64,000 nt of DNA from Planctomycetaceae bacterium (GTDB lineage Bacteria; Planctomycetota; Planctomycetia; Planctomycetales; Planctomycetaceae): contig OMIV01000289.1 in the NCBI GenBank assembly GCA_900299185.1, positions 1-64,000 on the forward strand, in the 5' to 3' direction. Below the pieces are notes generated by a model. The model worked only from the letters and a program-made list of their open reading frames with translations, searched no databases and was not told the origin of the DNA. The stretch's first letter is position 1. Each line of letters opens with the position of its first letter. The position numbers and the translations under genes were made by a program. Positions 1 to 7,410 of the stretch are shown here, piece by piece.

Positions 1-90
1 CGTTGCTGAGTCTGATCTGCGAGCAGCTCAATGCGCGGCCCACTCGCAAACGCCGCGCATTGAGCTGCTCGCAGATCAGACTCAGCAACG
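1..90. repeat. Perfect 38-bp inverted repeat at the window edge
   Basis: Bases 1-38 are the exact reverse complement of 53-90, with a 14-base spacer at 39-52. The inner arm (53-90) is coding sequence of the nSTAND gene on minus. The outer arm therefore repeats that coding sequence in the opposite orientation, exactly at the end of the window. This is what a fold-back chimera at a contig end looks like; a real inverted duplication is possible but less likely. Confidence 0.9.
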
Positions 91-481
91 GCGGCACGTT
101 GTCGATCTCGCTGATGGGAACCGTCGAACTCTTGCCCGAAACCATCCGCACGATGGCTTCAGCAGTCTCGGGTGAGACGATCGGCTTTGCATGGCCAAGT
201 TCTTTGACTCGTCGCAAACCCGGCTTGAACACGGCCTCTTTCGCCTGCAAACCCGAGAGCCGTTTCAGCTCGAAGCGGTTCTCCATCATGGAAGGCATCC
301 TCGGACGCCAACGCTCCAGCAGATGCAGGTAGTCGTCGCGCAGAGTGAGTACGACTCGGCAAGGACGTTCGGACGGTGCGAGTCGATCGGCCAGGTCATC
401 GTCGTGTTCAAGCTGCCGCCGCACGTCGGCGGGAATGCGGTTCTCAATCAAGCAGGCCAGCGACTCCATGAAGGCATCGGC
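1..481 (-). pseudogene. Continuation of the nSTAND ATPase gene after an in-frame TAG
   Basis: Reading minus from 481 to 1 in the same frame as the 482-1063 ORF gives about 160 open codons. They match the expected downstream part of an nSTAND1 ATPase: a segment reading ADAFMESLACLIENRIP, then VVLTLRDDYLHLLERWRP, then VPPLLSLICEQLNAR. The only break is the TAG at 484-482, so a single base change (for example CAG, AAG or GAG to TAG) would restore the gene. The last roughly 17 codons lie in the fold-back arm and loop at 1-52 and are probably not genuine. The expected C-terminal sensor repeats are beyond the window. Confidence 0.7.
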
Positions 482-1063
482 CTAAGCAGCTCGCTTCTCG
501 GCACCAAGCGTGAAGATCTCTTCAAACTGATCGAAGACCAACACCGGACGCAGCGGCAAAGCGGCTGACGCCCCCACGAACCCAAAGAGCGGGTCATGGA
601 ATAATTGCCACAGCGACGGAGCAGACTCGATGGGCTTGGACGTGGAGCACGATTCCATCGTGCTGCTGTCTTCATTGCGATGGATCACGTTGGAAACGTG
701 CTCCACGCGTGCAGCACCAATGACCTTAGCGATCTCATTCAACACCTGTTGGACCAAGCCCAACGGCTGAATCTCGGGATCATGAATCAGTCGAATGGGG
801 ATCGGCAGAAAGCCATCGTCGCGCAGCTTGGGCATCGCTCCCGCTTGCAGCAGTGACGTTTTCCCCAGCCCCGATTGCCCGAACACAATCGTCAAAGGCC
901 GATGACGAACGCGTTCGACAACGTCTTGAATCTCTGCATCACGGCCAAAGAAGTACTCGCGAACCTGCTCAGTAAACGACCGCAGGCCCAGCCAAGGAGC
1001 CTCGGCATTCACATCGCTGTGAGTGCTGAATTCGATCGGTTGCGAAGGAGTTGAAGGAACCAT
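482..1063 (-). CDS. nSTAND1-type NTPase, N-terminal half (193 aa, truncated)
   Basis: This is the N-terminal part of a STAND-class P-loop NTPase. It has the usual nSTAND1 entry motif PWLGLRSFTEQVREYFFGRD (residues 23-42), a Walker A GQSGLGKT (62-69) and a Walker B LVFDQFEEI (175-183). STAND NTPases act as sensors or switches that oligomerise on a trigger and activate a partner effector. The gene follows the SIR2-TIR gene on the same strand after 66 bases, which suggests an operon. The frame stops at a TAG only ten residues after Walker B and stays open beyond it, so the protein is either a fragment, a pseudogene product, or a consequence of a sequencing error. No strong Shine-Dalgarno is visible before the ATG at 1063. 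Confidence 0.75.
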   Translation of the reverse strand: MVPSTPSQPIEFSTHSDVNAEAPWLGLRSFTEQVREYFFGRDAEIQDVVERVRHRPLTIVFGQSGLGKTSLLQAGAMPKLRDDGFLPIPIRLIHDPEIQPLGLVQQVLNEIAKVIGAARVEHVSNVIHRNEDSSTMESCSTSKPIESAPSLWQLFHDPLFGFVGASAALPLRPVLVFDQFEEIFTLGAEKRAA

Positions 1064-1129
1064 TCCGAAGGACTTTCAATCGGGCGTGAGCTGACGTTTT
1101 CAAAGACTGTTGAGGCAAACTTGCCGGAA

Positions 1130-2575
1130 TCACTTTCCCTGCCCCAACGCTCGCTGCTGGATCGCATAGAGGCGATCGCAAAAATCGTCGTCGACCATTC
1201 CATCCATGAATTGCACGCGACCGATCGTTTGAAATGGTTCTGGCTCGCGAATCACTTTTCCCAACTCTATCTGACTAATGATGACCGGATGGTAGAAGTC
1301 ATGTTTTTCTGGGCCGCTGTACTCTTCAAAGGGTTGAATCGCCCAGCTTCGCTCTTTGTGGGCGTAAGCCTTTGCTTGGCTCTCAGTGTTCTCTGAAATC
1401 ACAGAGATGAAAGCACAACAATCCTTCTCGATGTACCGGCGAATTAGCACGTTGTAGTCGCCGCCCGACTTCAATTGCTCGGTGTCCAACCAAACGATGC
1501 AACCGCGATTTTCAAGCCGAGTTACGAGATTCCTCACCGCAACGAAATCTTCTCGAACATACGAAATGAAGATGGAGTTCGGTGGCATCTTTGGAGGCAT
1601 GACGAGCTTGCCAGGTGCGGGAAGTTGAGGATCGTTCTTGCGACGCTCCTTCCATCTCTCGGCGAGTTCTCTAACGAACTCGCGCGGTTCGACTTCGAGA
1701 ACTTCAACACTGTTCGATCGGCACTCCCACATCATCACCAAGTTGTCTTGAGAGACCGGCGTTACGGCCTCAGCGACATAGGTGGTTGAAAGGTCTTTGG
1801 CATCGACTCGGTCCTGCCAGGCCACGCGAAGGAATAATCGCAGCAGCCAATCTGAAAAGTTCAGACCGAGTGCCGGAAGCGAGACGTCTTTGTCCGAGAG
1901 GTCTTTGGAGAGATTGGGCATTGAGCCCAGTCCGGAAGCCGAACTCAGTTTGCAAATGAAGTCGAGCAAGTCTTCGTCCCACGCGACGAAGCCGCCGGCA
2001 ATCGGTGCGACACGCCCGAGGATGTGAAGCACGGTCGCGGATGAGATTTGCGAGAGCCGTGCTTGTGTGTCGTAAGGACTCGACTTCTCTTGGCTCGGTC
2101 CATTTGCTGGTTCGTCCGATCCTCCCAACGGAGCGAAGACACGTTCCGTAGTGACGTCTCGGCCTGCATACCGAACCGAATTCAAGGCTTGCTTCAAGAG
2201 GCGATCAAAGGTGGTCGTCACGAAGAGATTGAGACCATCGACTTCAGCGAGTCGTTGCAAGGTCGGACCTGGAGTTGGCTTCTCTGCGTGCTTCTCCAAG
2301 ATCGCGTGCAGGCGGCTGTAGACGAGGTTGGATTTGCCACCGCTCATCAAGTGCCGCACGACAACATCATTGAGCGTGTACTTATCGGGCAGCGAAGCAA
2401 CCGGGACCTTCAAACTCGCGGCCAGTCGCTCTGCAAGCCACGGCCCCAAGAGTTGATCATCCGCCCCAAACGTCGTCACACCAGGACCAACGATCGGCAG
2501 AACTTTGCGTTCTTCGATGGCGTTCAACAAATCATTCCAAGCATCATCATCCACAGTGTCTGGCCCTTTCAGCAC
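1130..2575 (-). CDS. SIR2-like / TIR domain fusion, putative NAD-cleaving defence effector (481 aa)
   Basis: The N-terminal part (about residues 10-290) resembles SIR2-like NADase domains: VLPIVGPGVT (25-34), FVTTTFD (118-124) and VLHILGR (182-188, with the candidate His at 184). The C-terminal part (about 333-460) is a TIR domain starting IFISYVRED, with a BB-loop-like stretch and KERSWAI, where Glu408 could be the catalytic acid. In active SIR2 NADases the second motif is TTNxD; here the Asn is Thr122, so the SIR2 half may be inactive or divergent. SIR2 and TIR domains both occur as NAD-depleting effectors of anti-phage systems, and an nSTAND gene follows, so I infer an abortive-infection-type module. 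The start is GTG at 2575; no Shine-Dalgarno is obvious, and an in-frame stop lies 27 bases upstream. Confidence 0.8.
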   Translation of the reverse strand: MLKGPDTVDDDAWNDLLNAIEERKVLPIVGPGVTTFGADDQLLGPWLAERLAASLKVPVASLPDKYTLNDVVVRHLMSGGKSNLVYSRLHAILEKHAEKPTPGPTLQRLAEVDGLNLFVTTTFDRLLKQALNSVRYAGRDVTTERVFAPLGGSDEPANGPSQEKSSPYDTQARLSQISSATVLHILGRVAPIAGGFVAWDEDLLDFICKLSSASGLGSMPNLSKDLSDKDVSLPALGLNFSDWLLRLFLRVAWQDRVDAKDLSTTYVAEAVTPVSQDNLVMMWECRSNSVEVLEVEPREFVRELAERWKERRKNDPQLPAPGKLVMPPKMPPNSIFISYVREDFVAVRNLVTRLENRGCIVWLDTEQLKSGGDYNVLIRRYIEKDCCAFISVISENTESQAKAYAHKERSWAIQPFEEYSGPEKHDFYHPVIISQIELGKVIREPEPFQTIGRVQFMDGMVDDDFCDRLYAIQQRALGQGK

Positions 2576-2854
2576 TTGGTCATCAGTTGTTGAATCGCCT
2601 TATCGGGAATGTCTTCGCGAAAGGCAATTGAGGGCTTTAAGCGGTCGCTGAGGTGGTGACTTCGCGATGTGCGAATGAAGTTTCAGATTCTGAATGTGGA
2701 TTTGGTCGGCGACTGTTAGAGTCGCCGCGAGCTTGTCGGGGTGGAGTCGCTGGCCGAGGCAATGTGTATTGGTTGTGACAGTCTGCGGTCAGAGTGGCGA
2801 CGGCTCTTCGTTGTAAGATGGGCGGCTTTTCTATTCTTGCTCGGGAGTCAAAAC
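2576..2854. other. Intergenic region between divergent units, with a hairpin
   Basis: No gene is visible. A perfect 8-bp stem with a 5-base loop lies at 2707-2727 (CGGCGACT / AGTCGCCG). It sits between the start of the minus-strand SIR2-TIR gene and the plus-strand Tat-signal gene, and has no T tract. The region must hold promoters for both directions, but none can be assigned with confidence. Confidence 0.5.
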
Positions 2855-4420
2855 ATGAGTCAGCACTCGCGTCGGCAGTTCTTGGCGGATGTTGGTCGAG
2901 GCGTATTGGCATCTTCGGTTGGTTATGGGTTAGCTCTGGATATGGGGCTCACTCCGGCACTCGCAGCGGCAGATACCGAGCGGCATAAGTTCGGCAACAG
3001 CGAGTCGCTCGTCGGGCTGATGCAGGACACTCCAGCGGCCAAGCTGCAAGCGGTGTTGGTCGAGAAGATCAAATCAGGCACCAGTCTGCTGGAGCTGGTC
3101 AAAGCCGGTGCGCTGGCGAATGCTCGAACGTTTGGTGGCGAGGATTACGTTGGCTTCCACACGATGATGGCGCTGGCTCCTGCGTACTACATGTCGAAAG
3201 AGATGCCTGCCGAACGCGCGGCATTACCGGTCCTCAAAGTTCTTTATCGCAACACAGACCGGATCCAAGAATTCGGAGGCAGCAGCAGCGAGGTTCTGCA
3301 TCAGGTCGCAGGGTCGACCTTGCCCGAAGGTCAACAGCCCGCCGAGTTCCTGCATGCAGCCGTTCGCTCGAAGGACGCTCAAGCCGCCGAGCAAGCCTTC
3401 GCGACCGTTGCCAAGACATCGGCGATCGATGCGTTTAACTCGCTGTTGCATGCCGTGCATGATCAAACCGAAGTTCATCGAGTGGTGTTGCCATATCGCG
3501 CGTGGGACTTGCTGGGACTGATCGGCCAAGAGAACGCGCATACGCTCTTGCGGCAGTCAGTGCGATATTGCGTGAAGGCGGAAGGACGTTCGACAGCGGG
3601 GATCAATGATCCTCGAACTCTGCTGCCGAAGTTGTTCGATCAGTTCAAGCTGGCTGATAAGCAGCCCGGCAGTCGCCAAGTCGACAATGCGTGGGTCGAG
3701 CAGTTCACACAAACGTTGTTGTCAGCCACCGCAGCGCAGTCCGCAGAGGCCGCCGCCGCGGCCCTCGCTGAAGGGATCGCTCCTGATGCCGTCGGCGAAG
3801 CTCTGGTGTTAGCGGCCAATCAACTTGTCCTGCGAGACGTCGGACGGACTGCTCGGGAAGAGTGGGATCACAAACCATTGGGCAGCGTGCATGGTGATTC
3901 GATCGGAGTGCATGCCTGCGATTCAGCCAACGCGTGGCGCAACATGGCCCGAGTCAGCAACACTCGAAATCAATTCGCGTGTTTGATTCTCGGCGCTTTT
4001 CAGGTGGCGTTAGATCGAGTGCAGCGCGGCGGAGACTTCACGAACTGGAAGCCGCTGCCGTGGCAACAGCATTCAGATCGAGTTCGCTCCACGGACGCAG
4101 CTCAACTACTTCAAGAAGCCGAAGTGGCCATTCGGGATAATCTCCAAGTGCGAACCATGGCCATCATTCAAAAGTACGGCGAGCAGGGTCACGCCGAGCG
4201 ACCGGTGTTTGACCTAATGCTCAAGTACGCCACGAGCGAAGACGGAGCGTTACACGCCGAGAAGTTCTATCGCACTTGCAGTGAAGAGTTCGCAGCCAGC
4301 CGACCAGCCTTCAAGTGGCGTTACATCGTGGGACTCGCTCGCGTGACAGCGAGTGAATTCGGTCGTCCTGCCGCGGGGCAAGCTGAAGCCGTCGAGCTAT
4401 TGGGCTTGGCGAAGAAGTAA
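2855..4420 (+). CDS. Tat-exported protein of unknown function (521 aa)
   Basis: The N-terminus carries a twin-arginine signal (SRRQFL at residues 5-10, then a hydrophobic stretch ending near ALAAAD), so the protein is probably exported folded, often a sign of a bound cofactor. The mature part is largely alpha-helical and Ala-rich, with a His-rich patch (LLHAVHDQTEVHRVVLPYRAWDLL, near residue 210) and a second one near HGDSIGVHACDSANAWR. I recognise it only as the kind of conserved hypothetical found in Planctomycetota and assign no reaction. The ATG at 2855 is chosen because GGGAG lies 7 bases upstream and the signal peptide starts there; an upstream in-frame ATG at 2741 has neither. Confidence 0.75.
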   Translation: MSQHSRRQFLADVGRGVLASSVGYGLALDMGLTPALAAADTERHKFGNSESLVGLMQDTPAAKLQAVLVEKIKSGTSLLELVKAGALANARTFGGEDYVGFHTMMALAPAYYMSKEMPAERAALPVLKVLYRNTDRIQEFGGSSSEVLHQVAGSTLPEGQQPAEFLHAAVRSKDAQAAEQAFATVAKTSAIDAFNSLLHAVHDQTEVHRVVLPYRAWDLLGLIGQENAHTLLRQSVRYCVKAEGRSTAGINDPRTLLPKLFDQFKLADKQPGSRQVDNAWVEQFTQTLLSATAAQSAEAAAAALAEGIAPDAVGEALVLAANQLVLRDVGRTAREEWDHKPLGSVHGDSIGVHACDSANAWRNMARVSNTRNQFACLILGAFQVALDRVQRGGDFTNWKPLPWQQHSDRVRSTDAAQLLQEAEVAIRDNLQVRTMAIIQKYGEQGHAERPVFDLMLKYATSEDGALHAEKFYRTCSEEFAASRPAFKWRYIVGLARVTASEFGRPAAGQAEAVELLGLAKK

Positions 4421-4734
4421 CAGTCGTTTCAGAGTCGCCTACGCGAGATAGGAGCACTGCTCGATACCGAGATTGCCAGTCATGCGATCTTCGTTTGCTG
4501 TCTTGGTTCAATTCATACGCGAGATTGATTCGCATGAGCCCATGCGCAGCGAGCGGTGTCTTGTCAGCGTTACACCAGCGCGGTTCGAGATGAGCGAGGC
4601 CTCGATTTTTCACGGGCTCATTGACGTGAAAAGTCGAGGCGACAAGGGTGTTCAGACCCACGTTGACAGAGTAGTCGACCTACCTAGAATCCCGCCCCGC
4701 GTAGGACTTTACGACGATTTTCGAGGAGACGTTC
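4421..4734. other. Gene-free stretch upstream of trxA
   Basis: No convincing gene. The main feature is the long hairpin at 4599-4640, listed separately. The promoter of trxA probably lies between that hairpin and 4735. Confidence 0.5.
4599..4640 (+). promoter_or_regulatory. 16-bp imperfect hairpin upstream of trxA
   Basis: The arms GCCTCGATTTTTCACG (4599-4614) and CGTGAAAAGTCGAGGC (4625-4640) pair along 16 bp with one T-G wobble and a 10-base loop. There is no T tract after it. It may terminate the upstream gene or act in the trxA leader, about 95 bases before the start codon. Confidence 0.5.
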
Positions 4735-5061
4735 ATGGCTGGAAACACATTGGAATTCAACGACGGCACCTTCGCCGCCGAAGTTCTGGAATCTGCAACT
4801 CCTGTTTTGGTCGACTTCTGGGCTCCTTGGTGCGGTCCTTGCCGTGCGTTGGCTCCCACGGTTGAAGCGATCGCGACCGAGTACGTTGGTAAGGTGAAGG
4901 TCGGCAAGATCAACACCGATCAAAGCCCTGGGGTTGCAACCAAGTACGGCATTCAGTCGATCCCGACTTTGATGCTCTTCAAGAACGGCCAAGTGGTTAA
5001 CACCGTCATCGGTGCTCAGCCCAAGGACCGCATCACTCAGATGATCAACGCCGCTCTCTAA
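4735..5061 (+). CDS. trxA: Thioredoxin
   Basis: A 108-residue thioredoxin of normal length, with the redox-active WCGPC in FWAPWCGPCRALAP (residues 25-38) and the cis-proline region SIPTLMLFKNGQ. It is cytoplasmic and reduces protein disulfides, being itself re-reduced by thioredoxin reductase, which is not in this window. A good Shine-Dalgarno (GAGGAG) lies just before the ATG. It appears to be a single-gene unit between the hairpin at 4599-4640 and the stem-loop at 5095-5130. Confidence 0.97.
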   Translation: MAGNTLEFNDGTFAAEVLESATPVLVDFWAPWCGPCRALAPTVEAIATEYVGKVKVGKINTDQSPGVATKYGIQSIPTLMLFKNGQVVNTVIGAQPKDRITQMINAAL

Positions 5062-5094
5062 CGAGTTGTGGTGTCGATCAACAGCATTGCTTAC

Positions 5095-5130
5095 CTAAGC
5101 CGTGACATGTCGTTGCATGTCGCGGCTTAG
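5095..5130 (+). terminator. Stem-loop after trxA
   Basis: A 15-bp stem (left arm 5095-5109, right arm 5116-5130, one G-T pair) with a 6-base loop TCGTTG starts 34 bases after the trxA stop. The following sequence is only mildly T-rich, so termination may be partial and the next gene could receive read-through. Confidence 0.6.
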
Positions 5131-5200
5131 TGTCTTCAGTACGACAACTTGGAATCGGCAAGATGCCGATGGCCGCCAGAGTTTGGGAAAGGATTCCCTC

Positions 5201-7135
5201 ATGAGCGATCGACGCTACCCGGTCTCCGGTTTCATGGCCGGACATGCCGCTGCTGATGCTACGACGGCGTCTCGCTCTTCGAGTACTTCCCTGGTTCGCT
5301 TCGGAGCGACCCCTCATCCGTCGCCACACGCAGCTCCGCGATCACCCGATCCCGTTGATGCCGAAGCCGAAGAACTGAAAGAGCTGGAATTCGACCTGCT
5401 GACTCAAACAAGTCAGATCGTGAGTCAAGTTCGCGAGCAACTGGCCGACGTTGCTCGGCGCGAGCAGTCTCTGCAGGCTCAAGTCGCATCCCTAGAAAAC
5501 GAACGCCGCGCGTTTCGCATCGAGAAGCAACAACTCGAAGAACAATCGAGCGAGATTCGTGAGCAGTGGCAGTTGCGCGAGTCTGAACTGCGCGCTGAAA
5601 CCGATGCTCTCAAACTGCTGCAAGGAGAACTCGCCGAGCGCGACGCCGAACAACAACGCAGTCGCGCGGTGCTCGATGCTGAGCGATCTAGCTATCGAGA
5701 AGAGCTCGATCAGCGTTTGACTCAAGAGCGACTCGAACTGCAGGCATCGCTGGTGGCTGTCGAGTCCGAGCGTGCCAAACTCGTCGAAGAGCGCCAAACG
5801 TGGGAGCGACAACGACTGGGCATGGTCATGGAGCTTGATCGTCAGCGACATGAGCTGGCGGCGGCTTTGCACTTTGAACGACAACGGTTGTCAGAAGAAC
5901 TCACTGAGGCAGCGTTGTCTACCCAGGTCCGTGAAGACCGAGAAGCCCTGTTAGCTGAGCGCGATCGCTTTCAACTCACGGTGGATGAATGGCATCGCGA
6001 CAAGGCCGACGCTGAAGCTGACCTGCATCGACGTCGAGACCAACTCGACGCCGAACGACTGGCGGTCGATCAAGAGCTGGCCGAGCTGCGACGTCAGACT
6101 TGGGAAGAGATTGACCAACAGAAGGCCGAGCATCTGCAAGACCTGCAAAAGGTCAAACAAGAGATTGCTGAAGCTCAGCAGATGTCCGACGTCGAGATCC
6201 GCAAGCAGCAAGCGTTGCTGGAAGGTCGCCTGCGATTTCAACAGGACCATCTCGATCGTTCGCGGCGCGAGATCGAACAAGCTCAGGACATTCTCCGTGC
6301 CGAGTACCAGCAGTCGCGACAACGGCTTGAATACTTGGTCGACTTGCAACGCAAGCAAGCTCGGCAAATCGAACGTCGGCGAGCGATTGTTGAAGAGTAC
6401 GCCGAGTCTGTGCGCCGTCAGCAAGAGTCACTGGCGAAGCTGCAACAGTCGCTTGAACTCGCGGCTGAAAATGAACGTCAACGACTCGCGTCCGAGCGTC
6501 AGACTTGGGAGCTGAAGATTCAGACTCAGGCCGCAGAGAATCGTCGGCAAACCGATTTGATTGCTCTGCATGCCGAGAACCTTGAAGCTCGCCGCGAGCG
6601 TTTGGACAAGTTGCGTGAAGACCTCGAAGGTCGGCACGGCAAGTTGCTGGAAACTCAAATGGCAGTCGATGAAGCGTGGGCTCAACTGCAACAAGTGACC
6701 GGCGACGAGAATGCCACGGCGCGAGTCGAGAAGTCGCGTGAGACGCTCTCGGAATACTTCCGCATGCTCCGTGACAATCTGGGCGGCCAGCAGCGCGAGT
6801 TCGATGAGCAGCGACAGTTGTTCGAACAACAAAAGGCCGACTTCCGCACCGAGCAACAGTCCTTCACCGATTGGATCGCTCAACGCGAGCAGCATCTGCG
6901 TCGGCAAGAAGAGCAACTGCAATCGCAACTCACGCAGCTCACCGAGCAAGAGACCAGTTGGCATCGTGCCCGCGACACGTGGCTCACCGAACGGCTCGAT
7001 GCCGAACGCATCATTCGGCAGTTGTTGACCGAACTCTCGTCCTCCATCGAATCAGCGACGGGACAGCGATCCATCGACTTGCCCGAAATGCCAAGCCTGC
7101 TGGGCCTGTCGCGTTTCATCGAAAACGCCGCTTAA
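5201..7135 (+). CDS. Long coiled-coil protein (644 aa)
   Basis: After a low-complexity N-terminus of about 55 residues rich in Ser, Ala and Pro, the chain from about residue 58 to 600 is almost continuous coiled coil, very rich in Glu, Gln, Arg and Leu, with repeated patterns such as ERQTWE, RQRHELAAA and RREIEQAQ. There is no signal peptide or membrane span, so it is probably a cytoplasmic filament- or scaffold-like protein. No enzyme motif is visible and I cannot name a family; resemblance to SMC-like or KID-type coiled coils is expected from composition alone. The start at 5201 has a good Shine-Dalgarno (GGGAAAGGA); an in-frame ATG at 5102 lies inside the trxA stem-loop and is not favoured. 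Confidence 0.75.
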   Translation: MSDRRYPVSGFMAGHAAADATTASRSSSTSLVRFGATPHPSPHAAPRSPDPVDAEAEELKELEFDLLTQTSQIVSQVREQLADVARREQSLQAQVASLENERRAFRIEKQQLEEQSSEIREQWQLRESELRAETDALKLLQGELAERDAEQQRSRAVLDAERSSYREELDQRLTQERLELQASLVAVESERAKLVEERQTWERQRLGMVMELDRQRHELAAALHFERQRLSEELTEAALSTQVREDREALLAERDRFQLTVDEWHRDKADAEADLHRRRDQLDAERLAVDQELAELRRQTWEEIDQQKAEHLQDLQKVKQEIAEAQQMSDVEIRKQQALLEGRLRFQQDHLDRSRREIEQAQDILRAEYQQSRQRLEYLVDLQRKQARQIERRRAIVEEYAESVRRQQESLAKLQQSLELAAENERQRLASERQTWELKIQTQAAENRRQTDLIALHAENLEARRERLDKLREDLEGRHGKLLETQMAVDEAWAQLQQVTGDENATARVEKSRETLSEYFRMLRDNLGGQQREFDEQRQLFEQQKADFRTEQQSFTDWIAQREQHLRRQEEQLQSQLTQLTEQETSWHRARDTWLTERLDAERIIRQLLTELSSSIESATGQRSIDLPEMPSLLGLSRFIENAA

Positions 7136-7365
7136 CTCGGCGCATCAGTCACCACGTTAGCTGCATCGACAGAGTTCCTGTCCGACATGCGACCTCCTGG
7201 GTCACGATCGTGTTGCAGTGCGAGATGCGATTTCAAACTTCGAGACGCCTCGACATTCAGCCGTCTCTTCTTCCCAGATTCATCAAAGCTGATAAGCCAC
7301 TAAGCTCAGCCGCGAATCATGTGAAGCGTCGTCCCTTCATGACGCTCCGTCAGGCGGATAATCAC

Positions 7366-7390
7366 AGCACTCCATCAAACTCGGAGTGCT
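7366..7390 (+). promoter_or_regulatory. 8-bp stem-loop before the glycosidase-like gene
   Basis: AGCACTCC (7366-7373) pairs perfectly with GGAGTGCT (7383-7390) over a 9-base loop. It ends 20 bases before the ATG at 7411. No T tract follows, so a leader or operator role is as likely as termination of the coiled-coil gene. The rest of 7136-7410 shows no gene. Confidence 0.4.
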
Positions 7391-7410
7391 CATGAATGGG
7401 GAGATCTGCA

